DNA of 64,000 bases from Glandiceps talaboti (lineage: Eukaryota > Hemichordata > Enteropneusta > Spengelidae): the NCBI RefSeq assembly GCF_964340395.1, contig NC_135556.1, positions 26,262,562-26,326,561 of the forward strand, written 5' to 3'. The position numbers and the translations under genes were made by a program. The notes beneath the pieces are model-generated. The model was given only the letters and a program-made list of their open reading frames with translations. It made no database searches and was not told the DNA's origin. Shown in pieces: positions 15,501 to 59,230 of the stretch; position 1 is the stretch's first letter; the number at the start of each line of letters is the position of its first letter.

Positions 15501-17928
15501 CTTTGAGATATCTGGATTTTTTTTTTACGTCAACGTTGAACACCTACATTTGTTGCCACAATTTTCTGTTTGGTTTTCACACAGGGTAATACAGAGAGTA
15601 AAAGATGCTGTTCTATCACACACAGATTTTATTTAGAAAACTACATATTTCATACATGTTTGATTTTCGATTAAATAAACATCATTGACAGTTTTTATGC
15701 CATGGTATGATGACACACTGAAAATACAAATCGGAAACTTGATTGGTGAGCTCAGACATTTAGATAGACCGGTCAGTTTCTCCAGCTTGGGGGTGTCAGT
15801 GTTATTTTCCATTGGGCAAACAAAAAGTCACTGACCCTGTGAATAAAGTTTCATAGTATCTGACAGTAAGCTGTAGAGGGAAGAGCTTTGAGACTGGGAT
15901 ATGTCTACCTCTTGTGTGAGTGTGTGAATGGGGGGGGGGGGGGTTCTAGCCCTGGAGGATTTTTACTTCTAAAGGCAATGTTTAGGCCATTCACAGACAC
16001 TTTCGGACAATAATTTACAAACTTTACAAGACAGCTCTAACATGTAAAAAGCAACTACGTGAGGTTGAAACATTTTTTAAATAAAGTTTCATAGCATCTT
16101 GACACTAAGAGGGGGAAGCAAGAACTTTGATTTGAGACTGGAACATGTCTACCTCTTACAGGGGGGGGGGGGTTCTAGGGGGGTTCTAGGGGGTCTCCCC
16201 CTAGAAGCCCTGGAGGTTTTTACTTCTAAAGGCAATGTTTAGGCTTAGTATTCACGGACACTTTCAGACAATAATTTGCAAGCTTTACAAGACAACTGTA
16301 ACATGTAAAAAGCAACTACATAAGGTTGAAACATTTTTGAAATAAAGTTTCATAGCATCTTGACAGTAAGAGGTGGAGGAAAGTACTTTGATTTGAAACT
16401 AGAACATGTCTACCTCTCATGGGGGAGGGGGATTCCATGTTATAAAAGTGGGCCTGTAACATTGGTATAGGGGCATTGATATTGCATGTATAGTAAAGTT
16501 ACTGATGTGTGAGAGCACTTTAGGAGGTCATACCTAGTGTACAATAGAAACTTAAATTTGAGTTGTGGTGTTGATACATGTAGTGTCTGAAATAAGAAGT
16601 ATATCATCCCTTCTGACAAATTCATACTGAAGAGACTAGAACAATTTAGATTAATGAAGATTACCATTACAAAACAGTCAAGTTCACTTTTGCCCCAAAG
16701 TGCAAGATAAGTGAAGCACTGATTGTGAAACAGCCAACAAATTACATGGCATGTTCTGTAACTAGTGTGGTAGCTAGGTAATACATGTATTATATGTATA
16801 ATTTTATGTATAGTTATGTTTGAACAATTACATGAAGTAATATTTAAACCATTTATGAAAGAAACAGAGACAAGAACAAATATATATATATATATATATA
16901 TATGTACCACAGGCTAACGAAACTGACTGGTCCCTGACATGTGTTTGAAACTGTTTGTCATGATTTGACAAGTGTCCTGGTTGGAGAGGTACGAGCAGGT
17001 TGAACAGTATACTCGAACCTGTGCATCATCTCCCTGTCAAGATATTTTTTTTTCTAGCAGCAGTGGTCCATCTTTTTTTTTCCATCACCCACTCATATCC
17101 GGATTTTTTTTTCAAGCAAATCCACTTGGCATCTTTTTTTCCCAGAAATCTTCCAAGGGCCCCCCCCCCCCCCCAGGATATCAAATCGTCCACCCCTTAC
17201 ACGTAATGGCATGCAAGGACCACATTTCTAGTACATGTGATGTTACGTCGGTAGTGTGTACACGGTACATCTATCTATCCACAGGCACTCGAATCAATGT
17301 GTATAATTTAAAAAAAAAGAAAGGAAAAAATGTATGTAAATAAGACTTATTTACATACAATGATACATATTTTTTTTTAAATCATACATATTGATTCGAG
17401 TGCCTGTGTATCTATCTATCGCCCTACGATATCACAGCTGGGGAGGGATGCACACAAAACCTAGTAATATGGTTTATGGAGTTTAGCCTTGAAAGTATCA
17501 ATGTCCTGACTGGCTTTCATATCATGATTTACTGAGTTCCAGTCCCTTATAGCTTTAGGAAAGAAACTGTGTTGCTACGCTTGGTGTTTAAACTCGAGTC
17601 AAGGTGCTTGAATTGAATGTATGCGCTATGGTGCAGGTACACCGCGTGTAACAAATATACACGCAGTGGTCTTACATTTGTAATTACGCCCTGATTATTC
17701 ATTTGCTGTATTTGTTAAGTTTGTCGGAGATCGAAAGAATAAATCTACTGGCCGGCTTGAGGACAGACAAAACACCAAGTCATGGCATATATCACGATGT
17801 TATAGGGAACTTGGAAACCAAAGTTTACCTACGTACCTGTACTTATCAACAACATTGTCGGGGGTTGACCCAACTCCATAATCGTCACCGATGATTGTAC
17901 GTCGCCGTTTCTCGGAGATCTCACACAT
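9904..17928 (-). CDS. bHLH (probably bHLH-PAS) transcription factor, 5' part, three exons
   Basis: Three minus-strand coding exons join in phase: 17928-17837 (start MCEISEKRRRT, with an in-frame TAG just upstream of the ATG), 11734-11663 (acidic, serine-rich: SDSSSVLSGNEDTED) and 10061-9904. Donors are GTACGT, GTTTGT and GTAAGT. Exon 3 encodes a basic helix-loop-helix: basic/helix 1 SLRNLNDKLRRDRLNCYISE, a loop with PPTPNIKKRE, and helix 2 AAVLKLAVNYLRLHHG. The RRDRLN core and VLKLAVNYLRLHH resemble bHLH-PAS proteins (Methoprene-tolerant, Cycle, Clock) more than proneural bHLH proteins. Such proteins act in the nucleus as DNA-binding heterodimers. The exon ends in phase 1 and no PAS exon was found in the 9.9 kb downstream, so the rest probably lies beyond the left edge. 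bHLH is confident, PAS is inferred, and the exact family is unknown. Confidence 0.82.
10085..10745. repeat. 66-bp minisatellite, about 10 copies, in bHLH intron 2
   Basis: Units of 66 bp (TTAATAATGCAGTGGGTTAA, CATAACTAACTAGGCAAGCA) start about 24 bp upstream of the exon 3 acceptor in gene sense. The unit includes the sequence where the branch point should lie. The open frame it makes on the minus strand is a shadow. Confidence 0.95.
11820..13200. repeat. Composite dispersed repeat with (AC)n and (CAGA)n, copy 2
   Basis: Tandem segments containing CTGTTGCTATGG are followed by the 12,190-12,590 unit homologous to 4,200-4,560: TTTGAACAATTTCCCAACTA, (AC)n at 12,400-12,464, (CAGA)n to 12,531, then TTTGCCATGCCTATAGCACT. 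Diverged units of about 130 bp with ATTAATTATGCAAATGACT follow to 13,200. No protein is recognisable. It lies in bHLH intron 1. Confidence 0.65.
13495..13838. mobile_element. MITE, GTGGCCATATGGATGA family, copy 1
   Basis: Inverted ends GTGGTCATATGGATGAGGAT and its complement, extending into long arms (ATTTTATCATGACTTC against GAAGCCATTATAAAAT), with a central GTTATTGTAAGTACAATAAC palindrome. Three related copies occur in the window. It lies in bHLH intron 1. Confidence 0.8.
15840..16440. repeat. Tandem repeat of about 250 bp, three copies, with poly-G
   Basis: AATAAAGTTTCATAGCATCT, CATGTCTACCTCT, a G run, then TTTTTACTTCTAAAGGCAAT recur at about 15,840, 16,080 and 16,340. The first two units are full length. 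It lies in bHLH intron 1. Confidence 0.85.
16870..16904. repeat. (AT)n microsatellite
   Basis: A short run of TA dinucleotides. Confidence 0.9.
17267..17422. repeat. Nested palindrome (foldback element)
   Basis: CACAGGCACTCGAATCAATG on the left pairs with CATATTGATTCGAGTGCCTG on the right. The core TGTATGTAAATAAG / CTTATTTACATACA is itself a palindrome. About 155 bp, non-coding, in bHLH intron 1. Confidence 0.75.
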
Positions 17929-20500
17929 CTTCTAATAGATCTTGATTACATCTTCCACATAAAACAGACTATTCTTAACAGGTATAGCAGACATAGAATA
18001 TGTTTATTTCGTGTTATCCAGCTCATCCATATCCGCCTATGTCTAGTTCAGGCTGACCCTAAAATGACGCAGTATGACCTCTCAACCCAGCCAGGTCATG
18101 TTTTGTCTCAGCGGCAGTTTTTCGAGTGTTAAATTTAGATATTCATGAATACGTTATTCAGTAAAACACATTGGAACAAGCTTATAATTTCAAGCTGGAA
18201 AGAAAGCATATTGAGGCTTTACTCAACATATGAACGTGCGATAACTCGATATTATTATTTATGACAGAGGGCGCCATATTGTTCGAGTGGTGCATCAATA
18301 TTAGTACCAAACTACCATGTGCATGTGTTTGCTTAGAGGGCTGTTCCAGGGAGCTGTTCCCGGGTACAGTGTCTAATTCTAGTATAATTATCGCACGTAC
18401 AAGTAACAAGTGTATGTGGAAAATCACTACATGTTATATAAACATTCAGTCATGCATGATGTGATGAGGCAACAGATACAGCATTTTTCTAAAATAGGTT
18501 GGTAATGGTATATCTTGACATATATCCAGGATGGATATATCACCAATCACCATGTTCATTTTTGTGGACAAATTACTACGTGTGAACACCTCAAAACCAT
18601 TCAAAAACACCTTGAAAAAAATATAATTCACTTTTTTTTTGTATTTACCGATATATTGCTGCTCTCAATGTCAGAACTTGATTAGCTTGGAGCTACTTTT
18701 CTGGCTTTTTTACCCCTGGGATTGCTTTATTGTTGCTGTGCATTGCATATTGTAAATGAACATTATTATACTAGTACAGCTTTTGTGTCATGTAAACATG
18801 AGCTGATGTCAAATACCAATGCCATGGTAATTACATCTCACAGACAGACAGATATCTATCATTTACCATTCCAGCAGTCCTTATTGCTGTAAATCCACTT
18901 TTTTATGGCACAGTACAATATACATCGCCAAGTTTATTTTTCATTGCCTCAGTGGAAAATCACACTCACTTCTACTAGCTAAGAATAGCGGCTCAACTTC
19001 ACCAGTCACTTACTGGTTATCTACACACTGCCTTCTTTTCATATACGATATACCCTCAGACCTGGTTATTGTTTCTTTCACAATGAAAGGGATATTACAT
19101 TATTTTTAATAGCTGAGGACATCAGAACATATGGTCTAGTGGTAGAGATTATGATTTGAACTCAATAGTTAACATCCTAGGTAGTGAGTGAGTGAGTGAG
19201 TGAGACAGCAGGTCCAGCATGTGTTACATGTATTTAACTGCTATGCTGAAACAATGAGTGCACTACATCCTGGAGAGAAGTGACCAATACATCATCAAAA
19301 ACAGTCCTGTACATTATCAGCACTAGCACTGCACCATATTATGCATATACCCACATAAAAACTGTGTGAACATCATAACTTTTGTATGTGTTGCATCGCA
19401 ATATTGTGCATATTACATCATAACTTATGTATACATTAAATCACAACTTTGTGTGAATTACATCAGAACTTGGCGTGCACTCCACAACTTTGTGTGAATT
19501 ACATCAGAACTTGGCGTGCACTCCACAACTTTGTGTGGATTACATCAGAACTTGGCGTGCACTCCTCAACTTTGTGTGAATTACATCAGAACTTGGCATG
19601 TACTCGTATATATTACAACTTGCGTGTGCAATACATCACATCACCATATTACACACATTGTAGATGTACGTATTTTGAGAGTCATTTGAGTTATCGTTAC
19701 AATTCTATCATAAGTCTCCCAAGAGGTGATTGACTTCAGTAGTAACCAGACATTCATTTGAGTTATCGTTACAATTCTATCATAGGTCTCCTAAGAGATG
19801 ATTGACTTCAGTAGTAACCACACATTCAAGAATATCTCAATACATGGCCATAGTCTGTCAAATCAGAGAATGTTTATTATTTTAATACAATACAAGAAGA
19901 AGAAAACAGACAGATTATTCTGCTGGTACATTGTACATAAAAAATACATTTTGAAAAAAAAAAATCAATTGTCAAACCTTCCACAAACTTGTCCATTTGA
20001 TATTCCTGTATGCAAATGAAGTAATTTGATATTCCTGTATGCAAATGAAGTAGTTTGATTCAAACTTTTGAATGTGACATCACTTATTGGACAGTGAAAA
20101 CAAACATTGTCAAAACCAGTTGTTTGATTTTCTCCCCCTCCCCTGGACAGAAATAAATCTTTTCCTCACAAAAAAAAAAGTGTCCTGTATATTCAATCAA
20201 GTTTTTGCGATATGGAGTATGGTTCAATCATTGCATTTCTGAAACTGAGATGATTTCTCACTCCCTCCTCCACCAAACTGACCGTTCTTTGAATCATTAC
20301 AGACAATTTGGCCTAAAAATAGCAATTAACAATCTGATACTTCATCACTACAAAAGATACACTGCTCTGTTCATATACACTGCTTTGTAAAAATTACACA
20401 ACATTGTACAGTTTAAACCAGCATGGTTGGAAGCCATACACACTCTACAAGATGAAACTTTGGCAAATAAATCTATGACGTTTGAAACTTGACAATCTCT
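17929..20500. other. Spacer between the bHLH gene and RBX1
   Basis: This should hold the bHLH promoter and 5' UTR near its left end. A GCGCCATATTG motif near 18,270 is YY1-like. The rest is AT-rich with (GAGT)n at 19,186-19,203, the 41-bp repeat at 19,440 and short duplications at 19,690-19,815 and 20,000-20,050. No coding exon is seen. Confidence 0.5.
19440..19605. repeat. 41-bp tandem repeat, 4 copies
   Basis: The unit contains ACATCAGAACTTGGCGTGCA and CTCCACAACTTTGTGTGAAT. Four near-identical copies. Confidence 0.9.
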
Positions 20501-20739
20501 TGTTTTACTTCACACTTTTATTCAACTGGAGAATAACATCAATAGCACATTTTTTTTTCTATTTTCATAAATAAATCCTTTGACTGATCTGAACAACAAA
20601 CTCATATCCTACATACCAAATAAATGAACGATGTTAATTTGTGAACGATGTTAATTTGTTTGTTGGAATCTCATATTGGGAAAAAATTGGTACATTGGCA
20701 CCCCTGTACATGCTCATCTAAATTTTTGTACTTCTAATG

Positions 20740-20950
20740 TGGGGTTTATACTAGGGTGCATACAAAAGAGTATTGACGTATAAACATCTGTAAACTGGGT
20801 TTATATTAAGGTGAATACAAGAGATATTGACTGTTTTAACATCTGAAAATAGGGTTAGGGTGAATACAGGAGATATTGCCTTTTTAACATCTGACAAAAG
20901 GGTGATCACACTAGGGTGAATACAGGAGATATTGACTGTTCAGATGTATC
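20740..20950. repeat. Degenerate tandem repeat, about 55 bp, four copies
   Basis: The motif AGGGTGAATACAGGAGATAT recurs with drift just downstream of the RBX1 stop codon, within its probable 3' UTR. Confidence 0.7.
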
Positions 20951-21156
20951 TATCAGGGGAAGTATACTTTTCTATCTAGTAAGATATGTATATACATTTT
21001 GCTACAGCATTAGGACCTTGTATCAATGCGTGTCTTTTTTACAAAACACTATAAATGCAAAAGTTTTGCATGGAACAGCGACATGAAAATCATCTATTAT
21101 TACTATATACTACACAGGTGGCTGGAACTAATGTGTAAATTACCAAGAACATCTCT

Positions 21157-23969
<2,813 letters not shown>

Positions 23970-24459
23970 TATTTTGAAAATTCAGACCCCCTAAGTGTCC
24001 CAAAATAAACTTTTTGATAAAGAGAGAGATTTGTTATCTTTATGACACTATTTAGCATAAATTATTGAAGAAAATCATAAATCTGTAAAATTGGTTTGCT
24101 TACCTTCGTTAAAAGTGGAATCTAGATTCATATTGATTGATCTGCATTAAAGGTAACTTATGGGGTCTAAGACGCCATTTTGAATTTTTGTACTGGAGCA
24201 TAACATCCGTTTGTGTAGCAACAAGCACCTAGCACTTTGTTTCTGTAACGATGGAAGAGTAATTGTTGCATGTTCGCTGCATTACTTCAACTAGCACCCG
24301 TTAAAAAAATCAACCTGAAGTTGGTATCCAGCACATACAATCGCTGCCGTTACCGAAATCTACTGAACTCTTTCACTTCCACTTTACTACAGTGTCAGTG
24401 TCACACAACCCATCGTTCACATTGCAAGCGAAGGAGAAACTGTTTAGAAATCTGCCAAT
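23970..24459. promoter_or_regulatory. Head-to-head intergenic region, likely bidirectional RBX1/BBS7 promoter
   Basis: The two start codons point away from each other with only 490 bp between them, so both 5' UTRs and both promoters must lie here unless non-coding first exons exist. No TATA box stands out at a useful distance. A GCCATTTT motif at 24174-24181 fits the YY1 core, and the RBX1 start itself overlaps an AATGGCG YY1-like site. At 24209-24222 there is one perfect RFX half-site (AGCAAC) with a poor left half; RFX X-boxes commonly drive ciliary genes such as the BBS family. The motif calls are visual and weak; the shared-promoter geometry is firm. Confidence 0.6.
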
Positions 24460-34418
<9,959 letters not shown>

Positions 34419-35825
34419 ATGTACAGAACTGATTAGAAAATGAGATTATGTAGATATTTATATGACCATAGGAGAAGAATAGAAGAATATCAAGTTTTGA
34501 GAAGTCTATCTGTTAAGCAATGTGTCAAGTACTTGTGATAGAATTGCCTAACTCTGCATCCATAGGATGAGAATACCAAGTTGTGAGAAGTTTATCTGTT
34601 ATGTAATGTATCGAGTACATGCACTAGAATTGCCTAACTCTACATCCAATGTGTGAGAAGTCTATCTCTGTAGAGAAGTATTGAGTACATGTCCTAGAAT
34701 TGCCTAACTCTGCATCCATGGGATGGGAATACCAAGTTGTGAGATGTCTATCTCTGCAGAGAAGTATTGAGTACATGTACTGAATTGCCTAACTGTGCAT
34801 CCAACTCTTTCAATTCAGCAATCAATAGTAAAGTTGCCTAACTAATCAACCAAGTTTGTAATCTTTGAAGGATATCGTGTACATAGTTATGATATTGAAT
34901 TACATGTACATATGACAATTACTGTGTAATGTGACTTTTCATGAATATGTCTGTTTATAGCAGTGTATGCTTGCCTGCTATCTGTGTCTGTATTTTCTTT
35001 TACGTAATTTGTAACTGAAAACCTTATGCATGGTGTAAAAACAGCATGCCACCAAATTGAAACTTGGTAGTCTCTCTGGTTTGGTAGTACAATTTTCAGT
35101 GTCAATGTGCCAAGTACATGTATGTGACTGTATTCCAAGGTTTCAGTGTTATGTGAATGTTAACAAAGCATAAAGTATATGCTCTATTTCAGTTTTATTT
35201 CAATCTGTCCATACCTACTTTATCTTTATTTCACTCTGTCCACACCTACTCTATCTTTGTAATACATTATATTTATGTACATGCCATTGTAAGACATGCA
35301 TCTAATGGATTTCAAAGAAATCACTAAATTAGAGTTTTCTACAGAATATTTGTTACCAAACCTGTTACCCAGATTTTCACATATATCAGTTAAATCCTTC
35401 TAATGCCAAAAAAAAAAAGTTGACATTTTTTCTAATACACATATTTGATTTGAGGAAATTAAAAAACACAATATTTTTGCTGTTGATTATTCAGACAAAA
35501 AAGGTTTATTTACCAAACAGACCAATTTATGTTAAATCAAAGACTTCGATGCTACATGTGTAATTGACATACATATTGAACCCTGACCTATAAAGGTCAA
35601 AAGGTCAAATGTGAACAAGTAATTATTTGATCTCGGGCTGACGTGAGTAAAAACTGATGTGAACCACAATCACGGTGTATAACATTGTATTAGTGGAGTG
35701 AACATGTTATTTTATACTTAGTTCATTATGTGTTAGACCTTGTATCTGTACATATAAAAATTATAATTTTTTTAATTGATTTGTGTATATTGAAAATAAA
35801 TAAAGATATTGAAAGTAAATATATA
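34419..35825 (+). other. BBS7: BBS7 3' UTR and probable poly(A) site
   Basis: Non-coding sequence after the TAG at 34416-34418. It contains four degenerate copies of a roughly 95-bp repeat (34447-34815, marked by TTGCCTAACTCTGCATCCA) and a two-copy pyrimidine-rich repeat near 35175-35255. Overlapping AATAAA hexamers at 35795-35800 and 35799-35804 are the most likely poly(A) signals. The UTR end is inferred from these only. Confidence 0.5.
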
Positions 35826-37022
35826 TGATTTTTGTTACCTATACCAAGGAGTGCTTTGTATGAATTGAACATGAATTTTGGTAACCCATCCAAGTATGCT
35901 ACAAGTGTAATTGAATTGTAATCTATAAAGTCCACCACTTTACCCACCCACTCCATATACATGTTGTGATTTACCTATGTTACATTAACCCATTATGTCT
36001 ATATAATTAGTTGCCATAAGAAAAAAAATTCTTCTATTCAAGTCGAACCCAGGTCAATCTCCAGGCTGAGGCTTTGAAGTCTACCTCTTTGACCAATACT
36101 CCACACGTTGATCTTGTGATTACCTATATGTTATATTAACCCATTATCTAATAAATATAAAATAGAATAAAATTCTGACCAACGTACCTTCCTCTCTGAA
36201 GTCATGTTATCCGAAAGAAAACTTTTATTTTTTATTTTTGCCTAAACACAAAAATCACAGATAATAGAGAGAATATTTGTTTGCTTGAACATATATCATT
36301 GTTGGCTCAGAAGTGAAAGTTATCCAGCCTAAGAAAGACAAGAGTAAATATAATGTCAACTGTAGATGGCAGTATACATCATAAAAGTCAATTTCTTCAC
36401 AAAGGTCAAAATACGCGAATTTGCGACTGTTTGCAGTCTCAAAACGACTTATTACGTAAGAGTTGAAAAATGTCAGTATCCTTTTGTTGGCAGTAATAAA
36501 ACGTATCCATGGCCGAGGTAAACCATATTTTAGAAGATTTATTATAGAAAACATGACATTTTGAGGAGGTTATAGATAATTTAGGATAAACATATATAAA
36601 AAAAAATTCATAGAAACATTTGATTAACAGAAAATCCTGTACTTTCAAAATTTCGAATCCGAACGTGTTTACAATAATTTTCATAGTCTGGTTAATGTTG
36701 AACACATAATGCCAAATAAAAAATAGTATGTTTCCAATAACATGACTGACCCTAGTTTCATTTCTAAAAAATGTTTCTCATTACTTTTTCGAAGTTTTAT
36801 GATTGGTTGAGAAGTGGGACATTTTCTGTAGTTGACTAGTCCCTATGATATAAATCTTGTCTTTCATTGGGTGCCATCATGATTTTCCGTATATGAGACT
36901 AGCCTGATATTGTCCTCCAATCTGAAACTGATTCTGAATCTGAGACTAACTTTATACTCTTTATGTTAGTTTTGATGATGGTTTGTGAAATAACAACAGA
37001 CAATAACATTTGTTTGCATATG
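35826..37022. other. Convergent intergenic region between BBS7 and the LRBA-like gene
   Basis: No coding segment is visible. The only structured item is a tRNA-like remnant near 36,035-36,110 on the minus strand. The flanking genes point towards each other, so this is a spacer between two 3' ends. Confidence 0.5.
36020..36110 (-). repeat. tRNA-like remnant (possible SINE head)
   Basis: On the minus strand TGGTCAAAGAGG resembles a Pol III box A, and GGTTCGACTTG about 47 nt later resembles box B, followed by a run of T. The acceptor stem does not pair convincingly, so this is not a functional tRNA. An old tRNA-derived SINE is the likeliest reading. Confidence 0.35.
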
Positions 37023-39939
37023 TTGGTTTTTATTGAACAATCTTCAGTGTGGTACATAGCTTTAGGATGTTTGACAACATACACGTCAAATGTCTACAAA
37101 CAGACATTTCATACACAAGACTCAATACATCACTATTAAAGGTACATTAGCAATTACATACAGTGGTATTGTATTCACATCACTGGCTTTACTAAGGAAG
37201 AAAATATTAATCAAATGCCTTGGAAAATAAGAAACATTATGGCATGACAACATAGGTGTCACTTGTCAGCTGCTTTTGATGTCACCAAATATGTTAAACC
37301 TATAATGTCATCTGCAGCTGACAAGTGACACTTGAGTAAGTTCATAGCTTCCTTCTACAAGACACTTTCTCACATCAACAGTTTTCCTCACTTCTGGTTT
37401 ACACTGATAAAATTTGACATCACACAATAAGTTGACCCCAAAGTGTAAGGTCAGCGTAATTTACAAGTTGTATTTACATAACAGGTGGTGTGACCACACA
37501 AAAGTTCTTACTGTCATAGCTGCTAAAGATTGTTCATAGCAAAACTGATATGTTAGCTCTCAAGTGTTATGGCTACAACTCTAGTACTACTTGGTTAGTT
37601 TATATTCACTATGTCTTGTTAGCTTAAAAAACTCCTTACATTATAAAGCATGCTTACAAACTACTGAAAACCCATTTCTTGTTAGACATTTGGTCAATGT
37701 AATTTCCCTATATGTAGGACTCCATTGCACATATTGTTTTATTTTTCTTCTGTTTTACAGTGTTTTTTCTTCTCTTCTGATTTGATTCTCATGTTTATTT
37801 CATTAATCACACACAAAGACAAACATACATCTTACTTAGATTGGTCCCCCATCATTATTATCCCATCACCCCTCTAATTACAAAAATGGTGCAGTCCATT
37901 TTTAGGACAACACATGCACACGTACGTGTATACAAGCACACTCGGACGTATACACACGATAAATCAATACTATGGCATCATAAATCAATCATCCCTGTGT
38001 AACAAACTTTACCAGCTCAAAGTTACAGAATATATGGGTGGTATAATTCTAAATGGATGCCAGGAAAGTCACTTTAATGATGTACAATAGAAGAAACCAA
38101 ACTTGGAGGGGATTGATATCTTTTATGTCTTTCACTGAAATACAGCTGCATTTTAACTGTATATACATTTAATCATTAACTTCATTATTGGAAAAAGACA
38201 ATCAGTCTGAATGGAGGTAGTGCTGATTGGATGATAGGAGTCACATGGTTGAATTCTCAACATCTGATTTGCTATCAGTATTTTCATATTTCAAAAATCA
38301 TAGTTGTTGAAAAAGAATGATTCAGTTCAGGAAGCAGATTTAAAGTTTGACAAAATCTAATAGCAAATGAAGAAAAATATTGACACCTGTTGTGTCTTTT
38401 TTTTAAAACTCCTCTGTGGTCTGAACAAATATGAACTAGAATATTTATAAGTTATCAAGGTGTTATGATAAAGGGGACCTGGGATTGATAACACACAAAT
38501 AAATTAATCTGTGCATCAAAAAGTTCTGTCTTATTTGAGATTGAAACATTTGTGCTTCTTTAAAATTACATTAAAATGTAGCAGCCTATGTCATAGGTCA
38601 TAGTTCATAGTTCATGTCATAGTTCATTATTTTATACAGGTTAAACACCAAGTGTTGATTCAAAAACATGGTGTCTAAACTCTTACTGCTTTATTTGGAC
38701 ATTGCCGTACTTCAAGAGAAGAGTCCACTGGTATGTAGCATGCTGTCGTTGTATTTACTATATTCCATCTAAAGCCAATATATATATATAGATATATTAT
38801 TATTTTAATGATAAATTCATATTGCTGTTACAGTTAACATCATAAAAAAATTCATTAATAACTTTCATTTGACTTTAGTTTGGTTTGGTATTTCATTTGA
38901 CTTAGTTTGGTTTGGTATCCGGATCTGGTGGCCATCTCAGATCAAATGCATACATCACATAAAACTGCATATCTCCAAAAAGTCAAAAGGGCAGTATAGA
39001 GTTATTATTTCAATTCATAACCAATAGAGTATTTTTAAAAGAATGAAACATCTTGATAAAGCCTGCTAAGGTGCAAAACTAGTGGAGATACAAGCCGTTC
39101 TGTACTGCTGATCTTTGAAAATAATTACTGCATCCTAGTTAAAGTTGGTGCGCAGTGAAAACGAGAAATAACATGGTTTACTTTGACTGACCATGTTTAT
39201 CGACTGGCTTAGCTACAACTACAGCCAACTATCTAATCTGTGACTATAGTATAAATTTAGGAATATTTAATTCTACATTACTAAGCCTATGGACTATTTT
39301 CACACTCAGTTCCTTTGTTAATATACATAGTTTTCTATCAATAATTAGGAGAATCAAGTATATTTACATGTCAAGTTTTTTTTTTCATGATTTTCTTATT
39401 TTCCCTGATAAATTTTACTACCTACTAACCACCATCTCCATTCCCCTGACATGTTTTTGCTGATTATACTGTTTCACATACACTGAAATCACTGAAGTTT
39501 GACTAACTCTACTATGACGACTCTCTTGCCTAACTCTTATAAAAAGTGATCTAACTTGCCTAACTTGACATCATTGATCTGATGTACACACAGTTTTAAT
39601 TTTCAACCTGGAAAATTCTACACCACTATATCCTTTTGCATTGCACTCCCTCCCTTATAATTGTTTGTTCCATTTAACAAAGGATCATTCCAAAAACTTG
39701 AGACAAGCAGGGATGGTGGTATAAGTGTATTACCACTATCAAAGAAATCTCATAATTTGCAATCATATACAGATCAATCTTCAATGTTAGAATTTGTTGA
39801 ATATACAGTGAGTAAAATTTATCTGTGTTTTGTACCCTTCCCTTTTTATCGACATCTTATCCATTATTTGTAAGATACAAATATATCATGTTTGGTGTGT
39901 CTTTGCCATTCCTTCAATCATCCTGTCCATCTACATCAC
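37023..39939 (-). other. LRBA: LRBA-like gene 3' UTR / downstream region
   Basis: About 2.9 kb below the stop codon with no open coding segment on either strand. Minus-strand AATAAA hexamers occur at 37029-37034, near 37,790 and near 38,690, so the transcript could end at any of these. It holds a short CATAGTTCAT duplication near 38,600 and otherwise unremarkable AT-rich sequence. Confidence 0.35.

Positions 39940-59230
<19,291 letters not shown>

Noticed and set aside
19131-19200. tRNA-like GGTCTAGTGGTAGAG segment
   Set aside because: A box A-like stretch only; no box B or acceptor-stem pairing.
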